Of a stretch of DNA of 64,000 bases, positions 18,050 through 26,705 are shown in pieces. Where the stretch lies: assembly GCF_008638305.1 (NCBI RefSeq), contig NZ_VTPZ01000001.1, positions 434,001-498,000 of the forward strand. Direction: 5' to 3'. The DNA is from Pseudomonas profundi (GTDB lineage: Bacteria > Pseudomonadota > Gammaproteobacteria > Pseudomonadales > Pseudomonadaceae). The notes under the pieces were generated by a model that made no database searches, was not told the origin of the DNA, and worked only from the letters and a program-made list of their open reading frames with translations. Position 1 is the first letter of the stretch. The number at the start of each line of letters is the position of its first letter. Position numbers and translations under genes: made by a program.

Positions 18050-19099
18050 ATGAACCAGTCTCTTCCTCCGCTACCCTGCCAAAGGCTCCAGGAACGGGCG
18101 TTCTGGGCCCAGGGAATATGCCAGACCCTCGAGCAGCTGGGTAAAAGCTCCAGAGACCTGCCGGGTGACCTGCGCGCGCACTGCGCGCCCACCGATCTGA
18201 GCCTGGCACAAATCAGCCAGACCGATATGAACCGCCTATGGCACATTGCTGCCAGATTGACCCAGGATGACGCCTTCGGGCTGCTGATGGGCAACCAATA
18301 TCATTCACACACCATCGAGCTGCTCGCCCTTGCAGCGGGCAGTAGCGAGACCGTAGGCGATGCAATCCAGCGCATGGTTCGCTACATGCCGGTCTTCAGT
18401 ACTCAGGTGCAGCTGTTTTCCCTGGAAGACGAGCACTTCCTGACCTTGTATTTCGAGCCGCGCGGTACGCCCCATGCTTTTCATCTCGAATCGGTCGCGG
18501 CGCAATGCCACAAGATCTTGAAAGTGTTGGAGAACGGAAGGCACCCGCTGGTATTGGAGACTCGACTGACCACCGAACATGAAAAGCACCGCGGGCGTTG
18601 TGAGGAGTTGCTTGGCGGCCGTGTACGTTTCGGGGCAAAGCGGGTGTCTGTACGCCTGGATCGGCGTTTGTTGAGCAATCCGCTGCCCAGTGCAGATGCC
18701 TTTCTGAGGCGCCGTCTCGATTTTGCGCTGGAAGACATGCTGAACGATCTGCCCAACGTGGATTTTGCCGAGCAGGTCAAACAGCGAATTCGTGTGCTGG
18801 TGTCCGAGCGTGAAGTTTCCGAGGAGCTGGTCGCCACGCCTTTCAACATGAGCCCTCGCCACCTGAGACGCAAGCTCAGCGAAACCCGAACGACCTACGA
18901 GAAATTACTTGATGAGGTCAGGATGGAACTGGCCATGCGACTCATTCAGGAGGGACGATTGAACCTGGGTCGCATCGCATTTGAACTTGGCTTTCTCGAC
19001 CCGAGCAGCTTTACCCGCGCATTTCGCCGCTGGACAGGCATGAGCCCCACCGCTTTTCGCAGTGAATTGCAGGGCAATGCGACGGGCTTGATCGGCTAG
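18050..19099 (+). CDS. AraC-family regulator 1, divergent from DUF1302 copy 1
   Basis: A 349-residue regulator with an N-terminal ligand-binding domain of the Arabinose_bd/OruR-ArgR type and two C-terminal helix-turn-helix motifs. The HTH region has NMSPRHLRRKLSE and the second-helix signature ELGFLDPSSFTRAFRRWTGMSPTAFR. It probably controls the adjacent DUF1302/DUF1329 pair in response to a small, perhaps lipid-like, ligand. It resembles the second regulator at 26706 along its whole length. AACAGG precedes the ATG weakly. A REP array begins directly after the stop. Confidence 0.9.
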   Translation: MNQSLPPLPCQRLQERAFWAQGICQTLEQLGKSSRDLPGDLRAHCAPTDLSLAQISQTDMNRLWHIAARLTQDDAFGLLMGNQYHSHTIELLALAAGSSETVGDAIQRMVRYMPVFSTQVQLFSLEDEHFLTLYFEPRGTPHAFHLESVAAQCHKILKVLENGRHPLVLETRLTTEHEKHRGRCEELLGGRVRFGAKRVSVRLDRRLLSNPLPSADAFLRRRLDFALEDMLNDLPNVDFAEQVKQRIRVLVSEREVSEELVATPFNMSPRHLRRKLSETRTTYEKLLDEVRMELAMRLIQEGRLNLGRIAFELGFLDPSSFTRAFRRWTGMSPTAFRSELQGNATGLIG

Positions 19100-19480
19100 T
19101 TTGGCGTAGCGCAGGCGCGCTACGCCCCCAGGGTGGCGCGGCGGCTTCGGACTGGGTTTCCCTGGGGTTGGCGTGCGCCTGCGCGCCGACGGGGTGGTCC
19201 GCGCCCCGGTTTGTTCGAGCTCACCAATGCGAGTTTTGAATGGCTGGCCGCTTTGGCGTAGCGCAGGCGCGCTACACCCCCAGGGTGGCGCGGCGGCTTC
19301 GGACAGGGTTTCCCTGGGGTTGGCGTGCGCCTGCGCGCCGACGGCTCGGGCCGCGTTCGGACTCGCCGACGAGGTTAGCTTTCGGAGTTGGGTGTCCTTA
19401 CACAGCTTTGGCGTAGCGCAGGCGCGCTACACCCCCAGGCAATTCGCCGCCTAGCGCGGGCGCGCTACTCTCAGGATTGC
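19100..19480. repeat. REP family 1 cluster 4
   Basis: The element appears here in reverse orientation (GGCGTAGCGCAGGCGCGCTAC then ACCCCCAGG), at about 19102, 19254 and 19410. Each is paired with CCTGGGGTTGGCGTGCGC copies at about 19161 and 19314, the classic inverted REPIN arrangement. A degenerate CGCGGGCGCGCTACTC remnant follows near 19456. No gene is supported here. Confidence 0.82.
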
Positions 19481-19525
19481 ATTCGCCGCGCAGCGCATTT
19501 CATCCAGTCTACAGCGCAAGCACGT

Positions 19526-19551
19526 AAAAAAGGGGCACCCGCGGGTGCCCC
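19526..19551 (-). terminator. Intrinsic terminator of DUF1302/DUF1329 unit 2
   Basis: On the minus strand, GGGGCACCC and GGGTGCCCC form a 9-base stem with a 2-base loop, followed by six T residues, about 46 bases after the DUF1329 stop. Confidence 0.85.
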
Positions 19552-19596
19552 AATGCCCAAACGATCGCATGAATCGCGACCACTTTCCCCAAAGCT

Positions 19597-20958
19597 TTAT
19601 CGCACGCCGGACGCCCTGAGGGCTGCTGGAGTGAATTCGTTCATAGAAGGCGTGGTCCCAAACTTGGGCGCTGAGTCTTCTTCGTTGTACATCCCCAATG
19701 CTATGTAGCGTCCCGAGAGCAGGTCATAGAGGGTTTCGATGGCGTAGCCTGGCAACTGCTCGTGATAAGCGTGCGCGATGTGACCTTCACCCACCCGCCA
19801 CAACGCACCACGCCCGTCATAGTGATCAGCCAGGGTGATCAGCCAGGAATCTTCGTCGACGAAGAAGTTACGTTGTGCGTAGATATGGCGCTGTCCATCC
19901 TTGACGGTGCCTTCCACCTCCCAGACCCGGTGTAGCTCATAACGGGTATGTTCAGGATTGACGTGGCCTTTCTTGAGGATATCGTCGTACTTGAGCTCTG
20001 GGCTGGATAGCTGATAAGCGTTGTACGGCACGTAGATTTCCTTCTTGCCGACAAGCTTCCAGTTATAGCGGTCAGGCGCACCACTGAACATCGAGAAATT
20101 GTCTGTGGTACGCATACCATCGGAGGCAGTACCCGGGCCATCATAGGCCACCTGCGGTGCGCGGCGAACACGACGTTGGCCGGCGTTATACACCCATGCC
20201 ATGCGCGGTTCTTTGACCTGATCAAGGGTGTCGTGAACCAACAACACGTTTCCAGCCAGACGCGGCGGCGCTTCAACCCGCTGTTTGAAGTACAACAGCG
20301 TGTTGGCAGCTTTCTCCAGATTCACGTCGGGCATGAACTGCGGATATGCTGCTTCCTCACGGAACTTGATCAGCGTAAAAGAGCCGTTTACCTGCGGCAT
20401 GGCCTGCGCATAACTGCGCTCCACGTTCTTGCGATAACGGGTAAGGTGATTCCAGACCACCTCGGCGCCGGTTTTCGGGATCGGGAAGGCGAAACTGCCA
20501 TGGCTGAAGTTATCGATACCGTCGCCGCTATTGACCAGTTGGGCTTGCCCGGCGGTCTGCTTGACCTGCTCATAAACATCCGCAGGGAACGAAACGGTAC
20601 GATGGCTCTGGTAAACAGGCATCTTGAAGGTGTCCGGGTACCGCTCGAACATGGCGATCTGGCCAGGGGTCAGGTGGTCCTTGTGCTCGTTGTAATTCTG
20701 CGCAGTGATCACGAACTCCGGCTCGCTCTTGAGCGGATTGGCCCGAAAACCGCGTTCCAGCTCGGCACCCGCCTCCGGGCTGAGGCCGCCGGTCCACTCG
20801 GGGATAGTGCCGGCGGCGTTACCGGCCTTTTCGGCACCGACCGGGGTAAGGCTGTTGCCCAGCTCGGCAATTTCGTCCTGACTCAGCGCCATGACGCCCG
20901 TTGCAATCAAGCTGAGAGCCAGCCCGCCTACCCCAATTATTGTTTTGCGAAAATGCAT
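19597..20958 (-). CDS. DUF1329 periplasmic protein, paralogue 2
   Basis: Second periplasmic DUF1329 protein, 453 residues from the ATG at 20958 (MHFRKTIIGVGG), which has GGAGAAC upstream; the frame is open to 21012 but that extension would precede the signal peptide. It shares GNVLLVHDTLDQ, GQRRVRRAPQVAYDGPGTAS and the C-terminal TPAALRASGVR with its paralogues. It lies 54 bases downstream of DUF1302 copy 2 and is presumably co-transcribed with it. Confidence 0.85.
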   Translation of the reverse strand: MHFRKTIIGVGGLALSLIATGVMALSQDEIAELGNSLTPVGAEKAGNAAGTIPEWTGGLSPEAGAELERGFRANPLKSEPEFVITAQNYNEHKDHLTPGQIAMFERYPDTFKMPVYQSHRTVSFPADVYEQVKQTAGQAQLVNSGDGIDNFSHGSFAFPIPKTGAEVVWNHLTRYRKNVERSYAQAMPQVNGSFTLIKFREEAAYPQFMPDVNLEKAANTLLYFKQRVEAPPRLAGNVLLVHDTLDQVKEPRMAWVYNAGQRRVRRAPQVAYDGPGTASDGMRTTDNFSMFSGAPDRYNWKLVGKKEIYVPYNAYQLSSPELKYDDILKKGHVNPEHTRYELHRVWEVEGTVKDGQRHIYAQRNFFVDEDSWLITLADHYDGRGALWRVGEGHIAHAYHEQLPGYAIETLYDLLSGRYIALGMYNEEDSAPKFGTTPSMNEFTPAALRASGVR

Positions 20959-21012
20959 GTTTCGTTCTCCAAACGATGAAGGCCACTCGGATAAATGGCT
21001 GTATCTATTCAA

Positions 21013-22836
21013 CTAGAAGCTGACGCCAACGCTTAATGCGGCGAAATCCCGATCTTTGAGAGTATTGTATTTTCCGTCGAAGAAATTGGTGTAGCTGATG
21101 CTGGCTGTGTACCGGTTGGCATAATCAGCATTCAAACCCAGGCTCACCGACTTCGCGTCCTCGGTAAAGTTGGGACCATAGCCGGAAACGTCGTGCGACC
21201 AGGCGATGTTCGGCGACAGGTTTACGCCAGCAAAAACATTGCTGTAATCGAGCCCGGCACGAATGCGGTAGCCCCACGAAGTGCTGGTCACGTAACCCTC
21301 GTCGTCACACCAGCGCCCGGCATTATCAAGCTGATGCGCCAGACACAACCCGCCCGTCAGAGGGCTGATCGGGCTTTGGCCAAACAACGGATCGCGGCCG
21401 TAACGGGTGCTGCCGTCCTCACCACTTTCGAGCCCTCCGACATAGTTCACACCGACTTCGCCGAGCAACGCCAGGCGACTCGCACCCAGCACCCGATCAA
21501 TAAAGTGAATAGCCGATACCTGGGCTTGCCACAGCTCCTTGCGTCGATAGCCGTTGATTTCGTCTTCAGGAGCCAGGCCGACATTCTCGCTGTTGAACAC
21601 CGGGCTGATTGCACCGTAATCGAAGCCACCGAGAATCGCCCCAGGTAACGCAGTAAGGCTCAGATCGGACGTGTTGATCTGCAGGTTGTAGTTCGGGCGG
21701 TAGCTGAGTTCACCTGCTACGGTTGCGCCGCCGACACTGGTCTGGAAGCTGACGCCATACAAACGAATGTCTTCCGGATATTCCAGGAAATAACCGCCAG
21801 CGCCCCGCGCGCCGTCTATCCCCGGAACACCCGGCGCGACTGTGTCATAGCCGCGCACAACCGAAAATGAAGGCGTGCGGCTGTGATAGTTCATGGCGTA
21901 CAGGCCGAACTCGGTGTCGTTCAATGCCGGGACAAACCAGCGCATCGCAACCCCGTACTGGCCGCTATCGCTGGCTTCCCGGTCCTTCATGTAGCGCGTG
22001 TTATACATGGCCAACCCGGCGGGGCCGCCTGTGCGTAAAAGCGGGTCGCCGTGGGGCAGATCCACTCCAGCCACCACCAGGCGATCATTACAGCCTTTGG
22101 CCAGGGTATCACTGGTCGAGAAGAAAGTGCCGCAGTTATCGACCACGCTGGGCGCCCACTTAAGCTGATAGAACGCTTCAGCGGTGAGATTGGCAGTCAG
22201 GCCCTGAGAAATGTACAGCATCTCGACCGGGATCAGACCTTCCTTGATTTCAGCACCCGGACGCCGGAAAGCAGACACATCGATCGGGTTGATGGAATTA
22301 ATGGAATTACCGATAAACAGACTTTCGCCCCAACTGACCACTTGCCGTCCGAGGCGCACGTTGCCGGGATTAGTGCCTATCGCATAGTTGTGATAAATGA
22401 ACGCATCCAGCAACTCGACGCCAGAGCCTTTCTGCAGCGGGTTTCTGCCGGAATCGCTGATGTCGTAGAAGTTCTGGTGGCCGTCTTTGGTTTCAAAGTC
22501 GTACCAGTATTTACCGCGGAAGAACGCACCGGAATTACCTGCGCGCAGTTCCAGATCATGCGAGCCTTTGAAAATCTTGGAGAAGGCGTCTCCTTTTTCA
22601 TAATTCAGGCGCCCGTCGTCAGTGGTCCGCGCCGAAGCACGCCCGCCATTATCCGGATGGATGAAATCCTGTTCCGGATCTTCAGTCGCCCAGCTTGCGC
22701 CAATTGAAAGCTCTGAATCGAACTGCCCTTCAATACCACCCAGCGTGAAGGTCGCCGCGAAGTTCATAGGGGAAAAAGCGAGACCGACTGCCAACGGGAG
22801 CGCGGCAAGTGGCCGGGGTGCAAATGATATTGCCAT
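21013..22836 (-). CDS. DUF1302 outer-membrane beta-barrel protein, paralogue 2
   Basis: Outer-membrane barrel with signal peptide MAISFAPRPLAALPLAVGLA and a C-terminal Phe (ALSVGVSF). The start at 22836 is chosen because AAGGAT lies 9 bases upstream and the signal peptide begins there; the frame is open to 22890. Core blocks match copies 1 and 3 (NVRLGRQVVSWGES, SINPIDVSAFRRPGAEIK), but the N-terminus and extracellular-loop segments are the most divergent of the three. Unlike the others it has no adjacent AraC gene and must be expressed from the short gap before it or by read-through of the preceding terminator. Confidence 0.85.
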   Translation of the reverse strand: MAISFAPRPLAALPLAVGLAFSPMNFAATFTLGGIEGQFDSELSIGASWATEDPEQDFIHPDNGGRASARTTDDGRLNYEKGDAFSKIFKGSHDLELRAGNSGAFFRGKYWYDFETKDGHQNFYDISDSGRNPLQKGSGVELLDAFIYHNYAIGTNPGNVRLGRQVVSWGESLFIGNSINSINPIDVSAFRRPGAEIKEGLIPVEMLYISQGLTANLTAEAFYQLKWAPSVVDNCGTFFSTSDTLAKGCNDRLVVAGVDLPHGDPLLRTGGPAGLAMYNTRYMKDREASDSGQYGVAMRWFVPALNDTEFGLYAMNYHSRTPSFSVVRGYDTVAPGVPGIDGARGAGGYFLEYPEDIRLYGVSFQTSVGGATVAGELSYRPNYNLQINTSDLSLTALPGAILGGFDYGAISPVFNSENVGLAPEDEINGYRRKELWQAQVSAIHFIDRVLGASRLALLGEVGVNYVGGLESGEDGSTRYGRDPLFGQSPISPLTGGLCLAHQLDNAGRWCDDEGYVTSTSWGYRIRAGLDYSNVFAGVNLSPNIAWSHDVSGYGPNFTEDAKSVSLGLNADYANRYTASISYTNFFDGKYNTLKDRDFAALSVGVSF

Positions 22837-22872
22837 TGTTTTTATCCTTGTCTTGAGCAACAACCGAGCCCG

Positions 22873-22923
22873 TTCTTTGACGGGACGCACTCAGACTAGC
22901 AGTAAAATGAATGGGCATTCATT
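22873..22923. promoter_or_regulatory. Candidate operator before DUF1302 copy 2
   Basis: TTCTTTGACG at 22873-22882 is identical to 17890-17899 in the unit 1 regulator region. A perfect inverted repeat, AATGAATG-GG-CATTCATT, lies at 22906-22923. The CATTCA half-site recurs in the other two upstream regions. All sit between the unit 3 terminator and the unit 2 start. Confidence 0.4.
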
Positions 22924-22938
22924 GCATGGTTCACAAAT

Positions 22939-22963
22939 AAAAAAGGGGAGCACATGGCTCCCC
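22939..22963 (-). terminator. Intrinsic terminator of DUF1302/DUF1329 unit 3
   Basis: On the minus strand, GGGGAGC and GCTCCCC form a 7-base stem around a 5-base loop, followed by six T residues, about 28 bases after the DUF1329 stop. Confidence 0.83.
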
Positions 22964-22990
22964 CTCAAATCACCCAGATGAAGCTACAGC

Positions 22991-24361
22991 TTAGCGAACA
23001 CCCGAGGAGCGCAGGGCAGCCGGGGTGAACTCACGGTACGACGGGGTGTAGTTGAACTGCGGAGCGGAGCTCTCCTCGTTATACATCCCCAGCGCGATGT
23101 AACGACCTGCAAGCAGGTCATACAAGGTTTCGATACCGAAACCCGGCAGCTGCTCGTTGTACGAATGGCTCACGTGCCCTTCACCCACACGCCACAAGGT
23201 ACCGCGGCTGTCGTAATGGTCAGCCAGTGCCAGCAGCCAGGAGTCTTCATCAAAGAAGAAGTTACGCTTGGCATAAATGTGGCGCTGACCCTGCTTGACG
23301 GTGCCCTCGACTTCCCACACGCGGTGCAGCTCGAAACGAGTGTGCTCCGGGTTGATGTGGCCAGCCTGCAGGATGTCGTCGTACTCTAGGTCCGGATCCG
23401 AGATCTTGTAGCTGTTGTAAGGAACGTAGACTTCCTTTTTACCAATCAGCTTCCAGTCATACCGGTCAGGCGCGCCACTGAACATCGAGAAGTTGTCAGT
23501 AGTACGCATGCCATCAGACGCGGTACCCGGACCGTCATAGGCAACCTGCGGTGCACGGCGAACACGACGCTGACCAGCGTTGTAAACCCACGCCATGCGC
23601 GGCTCTTTCAGCTGATCCAGGGTGTCGTGAACCAGCAGTACGTTACCGGCCAGACGCGACGGAGCATTCACGCGCTGCTTGAAGTAAACCAGCACGTTGG
23701 CTGCATCTTCAAGATCAACATCAGGCATGTATTGCGGGTAGGCAACGTCTTCCTGGAACTTGATCAGCGTGTAGGAACCGTTGGTTTGCGGCATCGCCTG
23801 TGCGTATTCACGCTGCAGGTTCTTGCGGTAACGGGTCAGGTAGTTCCAGACCACGTCGGCGCCGACCTTCGGGATCGGGAAGGCGAAGCTGCCGTGGGTG
23901 AAGTTTTCAATACCGTCACCATTGTTGACCAGCCGCGCCTTACCCGCGTTTTCCTTGACCTGGTCGTACACTTCCTGAGGATAACCGACGCTACGATGAG
24001 TCTGATATACCGGCATCTGGTACGTATCAGGATAACGCTCGAACATGGCGATCTGACCAGGGGTCAGTTTCTCGCGGTGCTCCTGATAGTTCTGTGCAGT
24101 GATGACAAACTCGGGCTGCTCGTTTTCGTAGGGATTTTCCCAGAAGTTACGCTCCAGCTTCTTGCCAGCATCGGTTGGCAAACCACCAGTCCACTCAGGG
24201 ATCGTACCGGAGGCGTTGCCGGCCTTCTCGGCACCGACCGGAGTCAGCTCGTTACCCAGCTGGTTGATTTCCGCCTGGGTGACACTTTGCGCCATGACGC
24301 TCGTAGCCAACAGGCTGAGAGCCAGACCGCCAGCACCTATAAGAGTTGTTGCTATACGCAT
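22991..24361 (-). CDS. DUF1329 periplasmic protein, paralogue 3
   Basis: Third DUF1329 protein, 456 residues, with signal peptide MRIATTLIGAGGLALSLLAT ending VMAQ. AGGAGAG precedes the ATG at 24361. By eye it is closest to paralogue 1, sharing RVNAPSRLAGNVLL-like and PDRYDWKLIGKKE blocks. It follows DUF1302 copy 3 by 25 bases and ends in a strong terminator. Confidence 0.85.
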   Translation of the reverse strand: MRIATTLIGAGGLALSLLATSVMAQSVTQAEINQLGNELTPVGAEKAGNASGTIPEWTGGLPTDAGKKLERNFWENPYENEQPEFVITAQNYQEHREKLTPGQIAMFERYPDTYQMPVYQTHRSVGYPQEVYDQVKENAGKARLVNNGDGIENFTHGSFAFPIPKVGADVVWNYLTRYRKNLQREYAQAMPQTNGSYTLIKFQEDVAYPQYMPDVDLEDAANVLVYFKQRVNAPSRLAGNVLLVHDTLDQLKEPRMAWVYNAGQRRVRRAPQVAYDGPGTASDGMRTTDNFSMFSGAPDRYDWKLIGKKEVYVPYNSYKISDPDLEYDDILQAGHINPEHTRFELHRVWEVEGTVKQGQRHIYAKRNFFFDEDSWLLALADHYDSRGTLWRVGEGHVSHSYNEQLPGFGIETLYDLLAGRYIALGMYNEESSAPQFNYTPSYREFTPAALRSSGVR

Positions 24362-24386
24362 ATTATTATCTCTCCTGATCCGTTAC

Positions 24387-26249
24387 TTAGAAGCTTACGC
24401 CGAAGCTGACAGCTGCGAAGTCGCGGTCGACCAAGGTGTTGTATTTACCATCAAAGAAGTTGGTGTAGCTCAGGCTGGCGTTGTACTTGTTCGCGTAATC
24501 TGCGTTCAAGCCGACGCTGACTGACTTCGCGTTCTCGGTGAAGTTCGGGCTATAACCCTCCACGTCATGGGAGAAAGCTACGTTCGGGCTCAGGTTGATG
24601 CCAGCGAAGACGTTGCTGTAATCCAGGGATGCGCGAACGCGATAACCCCAGGAGAAGTCAGTGAAGAAGCCGTCGTTTTCGCACCAGGTATCAGCATTGG
24701 GAGAACGCTCAGCTGGGTTGGCCGTAGCAGCTTGAGAAGTACAGGATCCATCCAGCGATGGACTTTGGCCAAACAAGGAATCACGGCCGTACTTTGTAGT
24801 ACCGTTAGCGCTATCAATACCGCCGATATAGTTGGCACCCACTTCACCAATCAAGGCGAGGCGGCTTGCACCCATGACGCGATCAATAAAGTGAACAGCG
24901 CTAACGGTAGCTTGCCAGAACTCCTTACGCTCATAGCCTGGGAGATAGTCACCAGCCACTGTGTCAGCACCGAGCCCACGGTGAGTATTGTCTTGGCCCG
25001 GAAAAACACCAGGTATACCGGCGGCCAACAGGGCCGTGCGACTTGTGTCACTAGTATTAATCTGCAACGGCATGTTCGGCCTGTAGCTAAGCTCACCGGC
25101 TACAGACATTCCACCGATGCTAGTACCGAAACTTACTCCATACAACCGAATATCTTCAGGATACTCTAAGAAGTAACCAGCCTGACCGAGATCCCCTTGG
25201 TATCCTGGGATCGGGATACTCAATGCTGCTGCCTCCTCGGGCGTAACCGCGCCCGCGGCAGCTAACCCACCGGGACCAGCAACGCGACCCGCAATATTCG
25301 ACACTACCGGAGCGCGGCTATGATAGTTCATAGCATAGAAACCAAATTCCGTGTCGTTCAGTGCGGGGGCAAACCAGCGGAACGCCACGCCAAACTGACC
25401 GCTATCGCTAGCGTCCTGGTCCTTCCTCGCCCGAGCTATGTAAGTCAGTTCGGGCTGCTCCCCTTGGGGCATATCAACCCCCGATACTACCAACCGGTCT
25501 GTACAACCTTTTGCCGCCACGTCACTTCCGAAAAATGTTCCGCAGTTATCGACAACGGTCGGAGCCCACTTAAGCTGATAGAACGCCTCCATACTCAGAT
25601 TGTCGGTCAAACCCTGAGAGAAATAGAGCATTTCAACTGGCAAGAGGCCTTCTTTGAGCTCAGCCCCCGGGCGCCGGAAAGCGGACACATCCATTGGGTT
25701 AATCGAATTGATACCGTTCTGAATGAAGAGGCCTTCACCCCAGCTCACAACCTGCCGGCCCAAACGAACATTACCGGGGTTATTGCCTATGAAATAATTG
25801 TGGTAGACGAAGGCATCAAGAAGCTGCACACCCGAGCCTTTTTGAAGCGGGTCGCGGCCAGAATCGCTTATATCATAGAAACGCTGTCCACCATCCTTGG
25901 TTTCGAAGTCGTACCAATAGTTGCCACGGATAAACGCACCGGAATCGCCGTAACGCAGCTCTAAATCATGTGAACCTTTGAAAATCTTGGAGAAAAAGTC
26001 ACCGCTCTTGTAGTTCAGGCGGCCATCATCTGAAGTACGTGCTGCAGCCTCGCCACCGCTGAGCGTGTGGACAAACCGCTTATCGGCGTCAGTAGTCGAC
26101 ACGCTCGCCCCAATCGACATCTGCGAGTCAAATTGTGCATCCACCGGACCGATATTGAAGCTGACTGCGTTGGCAGAACCTGCGAAACTGGCCAGACCGA
26201 TCGCCAGTGGCAAGGCCGCAAGGGGCCATGCTTTGATTTTTTTTGTCAT
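24387..26249 (-). CDS. DUF1302 outer-membrane beta-barrel protein, paralogue 3
   Basis: Outer-membrane barrel with signal peptide MTKKIKAWPLAALPLAIGLA ending SANA and a C-terminal Phe (AVSFGVSF). The start at 26249 has the same GGAGCAG-N5 leader as copy 1; the frame is open to 26273. It is closest to copy 1 (shared MTKK start, GNYWYDFETKDG, FYDISDSGR). The middle of the gene (roughly 25000-25900) looks less GC-rich than its ends, which could reflect recombination between copies. It is divergent from the AraC gene at 26706. Confidence 0.85.
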   Translation of the reverse strand: MTKKIKAWPLAALPLAIGLASFAGSANAVSFNIGPVDAQFDSQMSIGASVSTTDADKRFVHTLSGGEAAARTSDDGRLNYKSGDFFSKIFKGSHDLELRYGDSGAFIRGNYWYDFETKDGGQRFYDISDSGRDPLQKGSGVQLLDAFVYHNYFIGNNPGNVRLGRQVVSWGEGLFIQNGINSINPMDVSAFRRPGAELKEGLLPVEMLYFSQGLTDNLSMEAFYQLKWAPTVVDNCGTFFGSDVAAKGCTDRLVVSGVDMPQGEQPELTYIARARKDQDASDSGQFGVAFRWFAPALNDTEFGFYAMNYHSRAPVVSNIAGRVAGPGGLAAAGAVTPEEAAALSIPIPGYQGDLGQAGYFLEYPEDIRLYGVSFGTSIGGMSVAGELSYRPNMPLQINTSDTSRTALLAAGIPGVFPGQDNTHRGLGADTVAGDYLPGYERKEFWQATVSAVHFIDRVMGASRLALIGEVGANYIGGIDSANGTTKYGRDSLFGQSPSLDGSCTSQAATANPAERSPNADTWCENDGFFTDFSWGYRVRASLDYSNVFAGINLSPNVAFSHDVEGYSPNFTENAKSVSVGLNADYANKYNASLSYTNFFDGKYNTLVDRDFAAVSFGVSF

Positions 26250-26310
26250 TGTGCTGCTCCGTTTGGGTGACATGAACCTGTGTATCCTTTGACACGTTCA
26301 GGACAGTGGC

Positions 26311-26390
26311 AGTCTGTCATGAGCCCGACGAAAAAGACTTGCCCGTAAAGGCCAATTTAGTTGACCGAAGCGGTCATTCATGCAATGAAT
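26311..26390. promoter_or_regulatory. Candidate AraC-type operator region, unit 3
   Basis: The shared AGTCTGTCATG block is at 26311-26321 (62 bases before the DUF1302 start). The shared TTGAC-N4-GCGG-N-CATTCA block begins at 26361 (112 bases before it) and runs into an inverted pair, ATTCAT-GCA-ATGAAT (26376-26390). A further inverted pair, ACAGAA and TTCTGT (26665-26681), lies just before the AraC gene. The 105-codon frame across this region (26298-26615) is not supported as a gene. Confidence 0.45.
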
Positions 26391-26705
26391 TCGTCTCATC
26401 AGCGTGATATTGAGACTTGCGCCGCACCGTCGCTCTGGAGTAGATACAAGCGCGGCGTTAACGAAACGGTGAACTGAGCGCCGGATAGTACGGTCGCTAA
26501 AAGTACGCGTCATGAAGCTGCCTGGAACGGGCATTTCCTGACTGAGCAGTTCCGAGAGCCCAGGCTCTGTGGAGCCTTGCAGGTATACAGGAGCAGCATT
26601 AGTCGAGTAGCGCATCGCCTATATTTGACGGTAAACCGCGCCGGCTATAGGCTAAACCGATGATACAGAAATGAATTCTGTTATTTTGAACGACAAGGAT
26701 GACAA

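Noticed and set aside
26298-26615. 105-codon minus-strand frame between DUF1302 copy 3 and AraC 2
   Set aside because: No ribosome site or recognisable domain, and it covers the candidate operator region.
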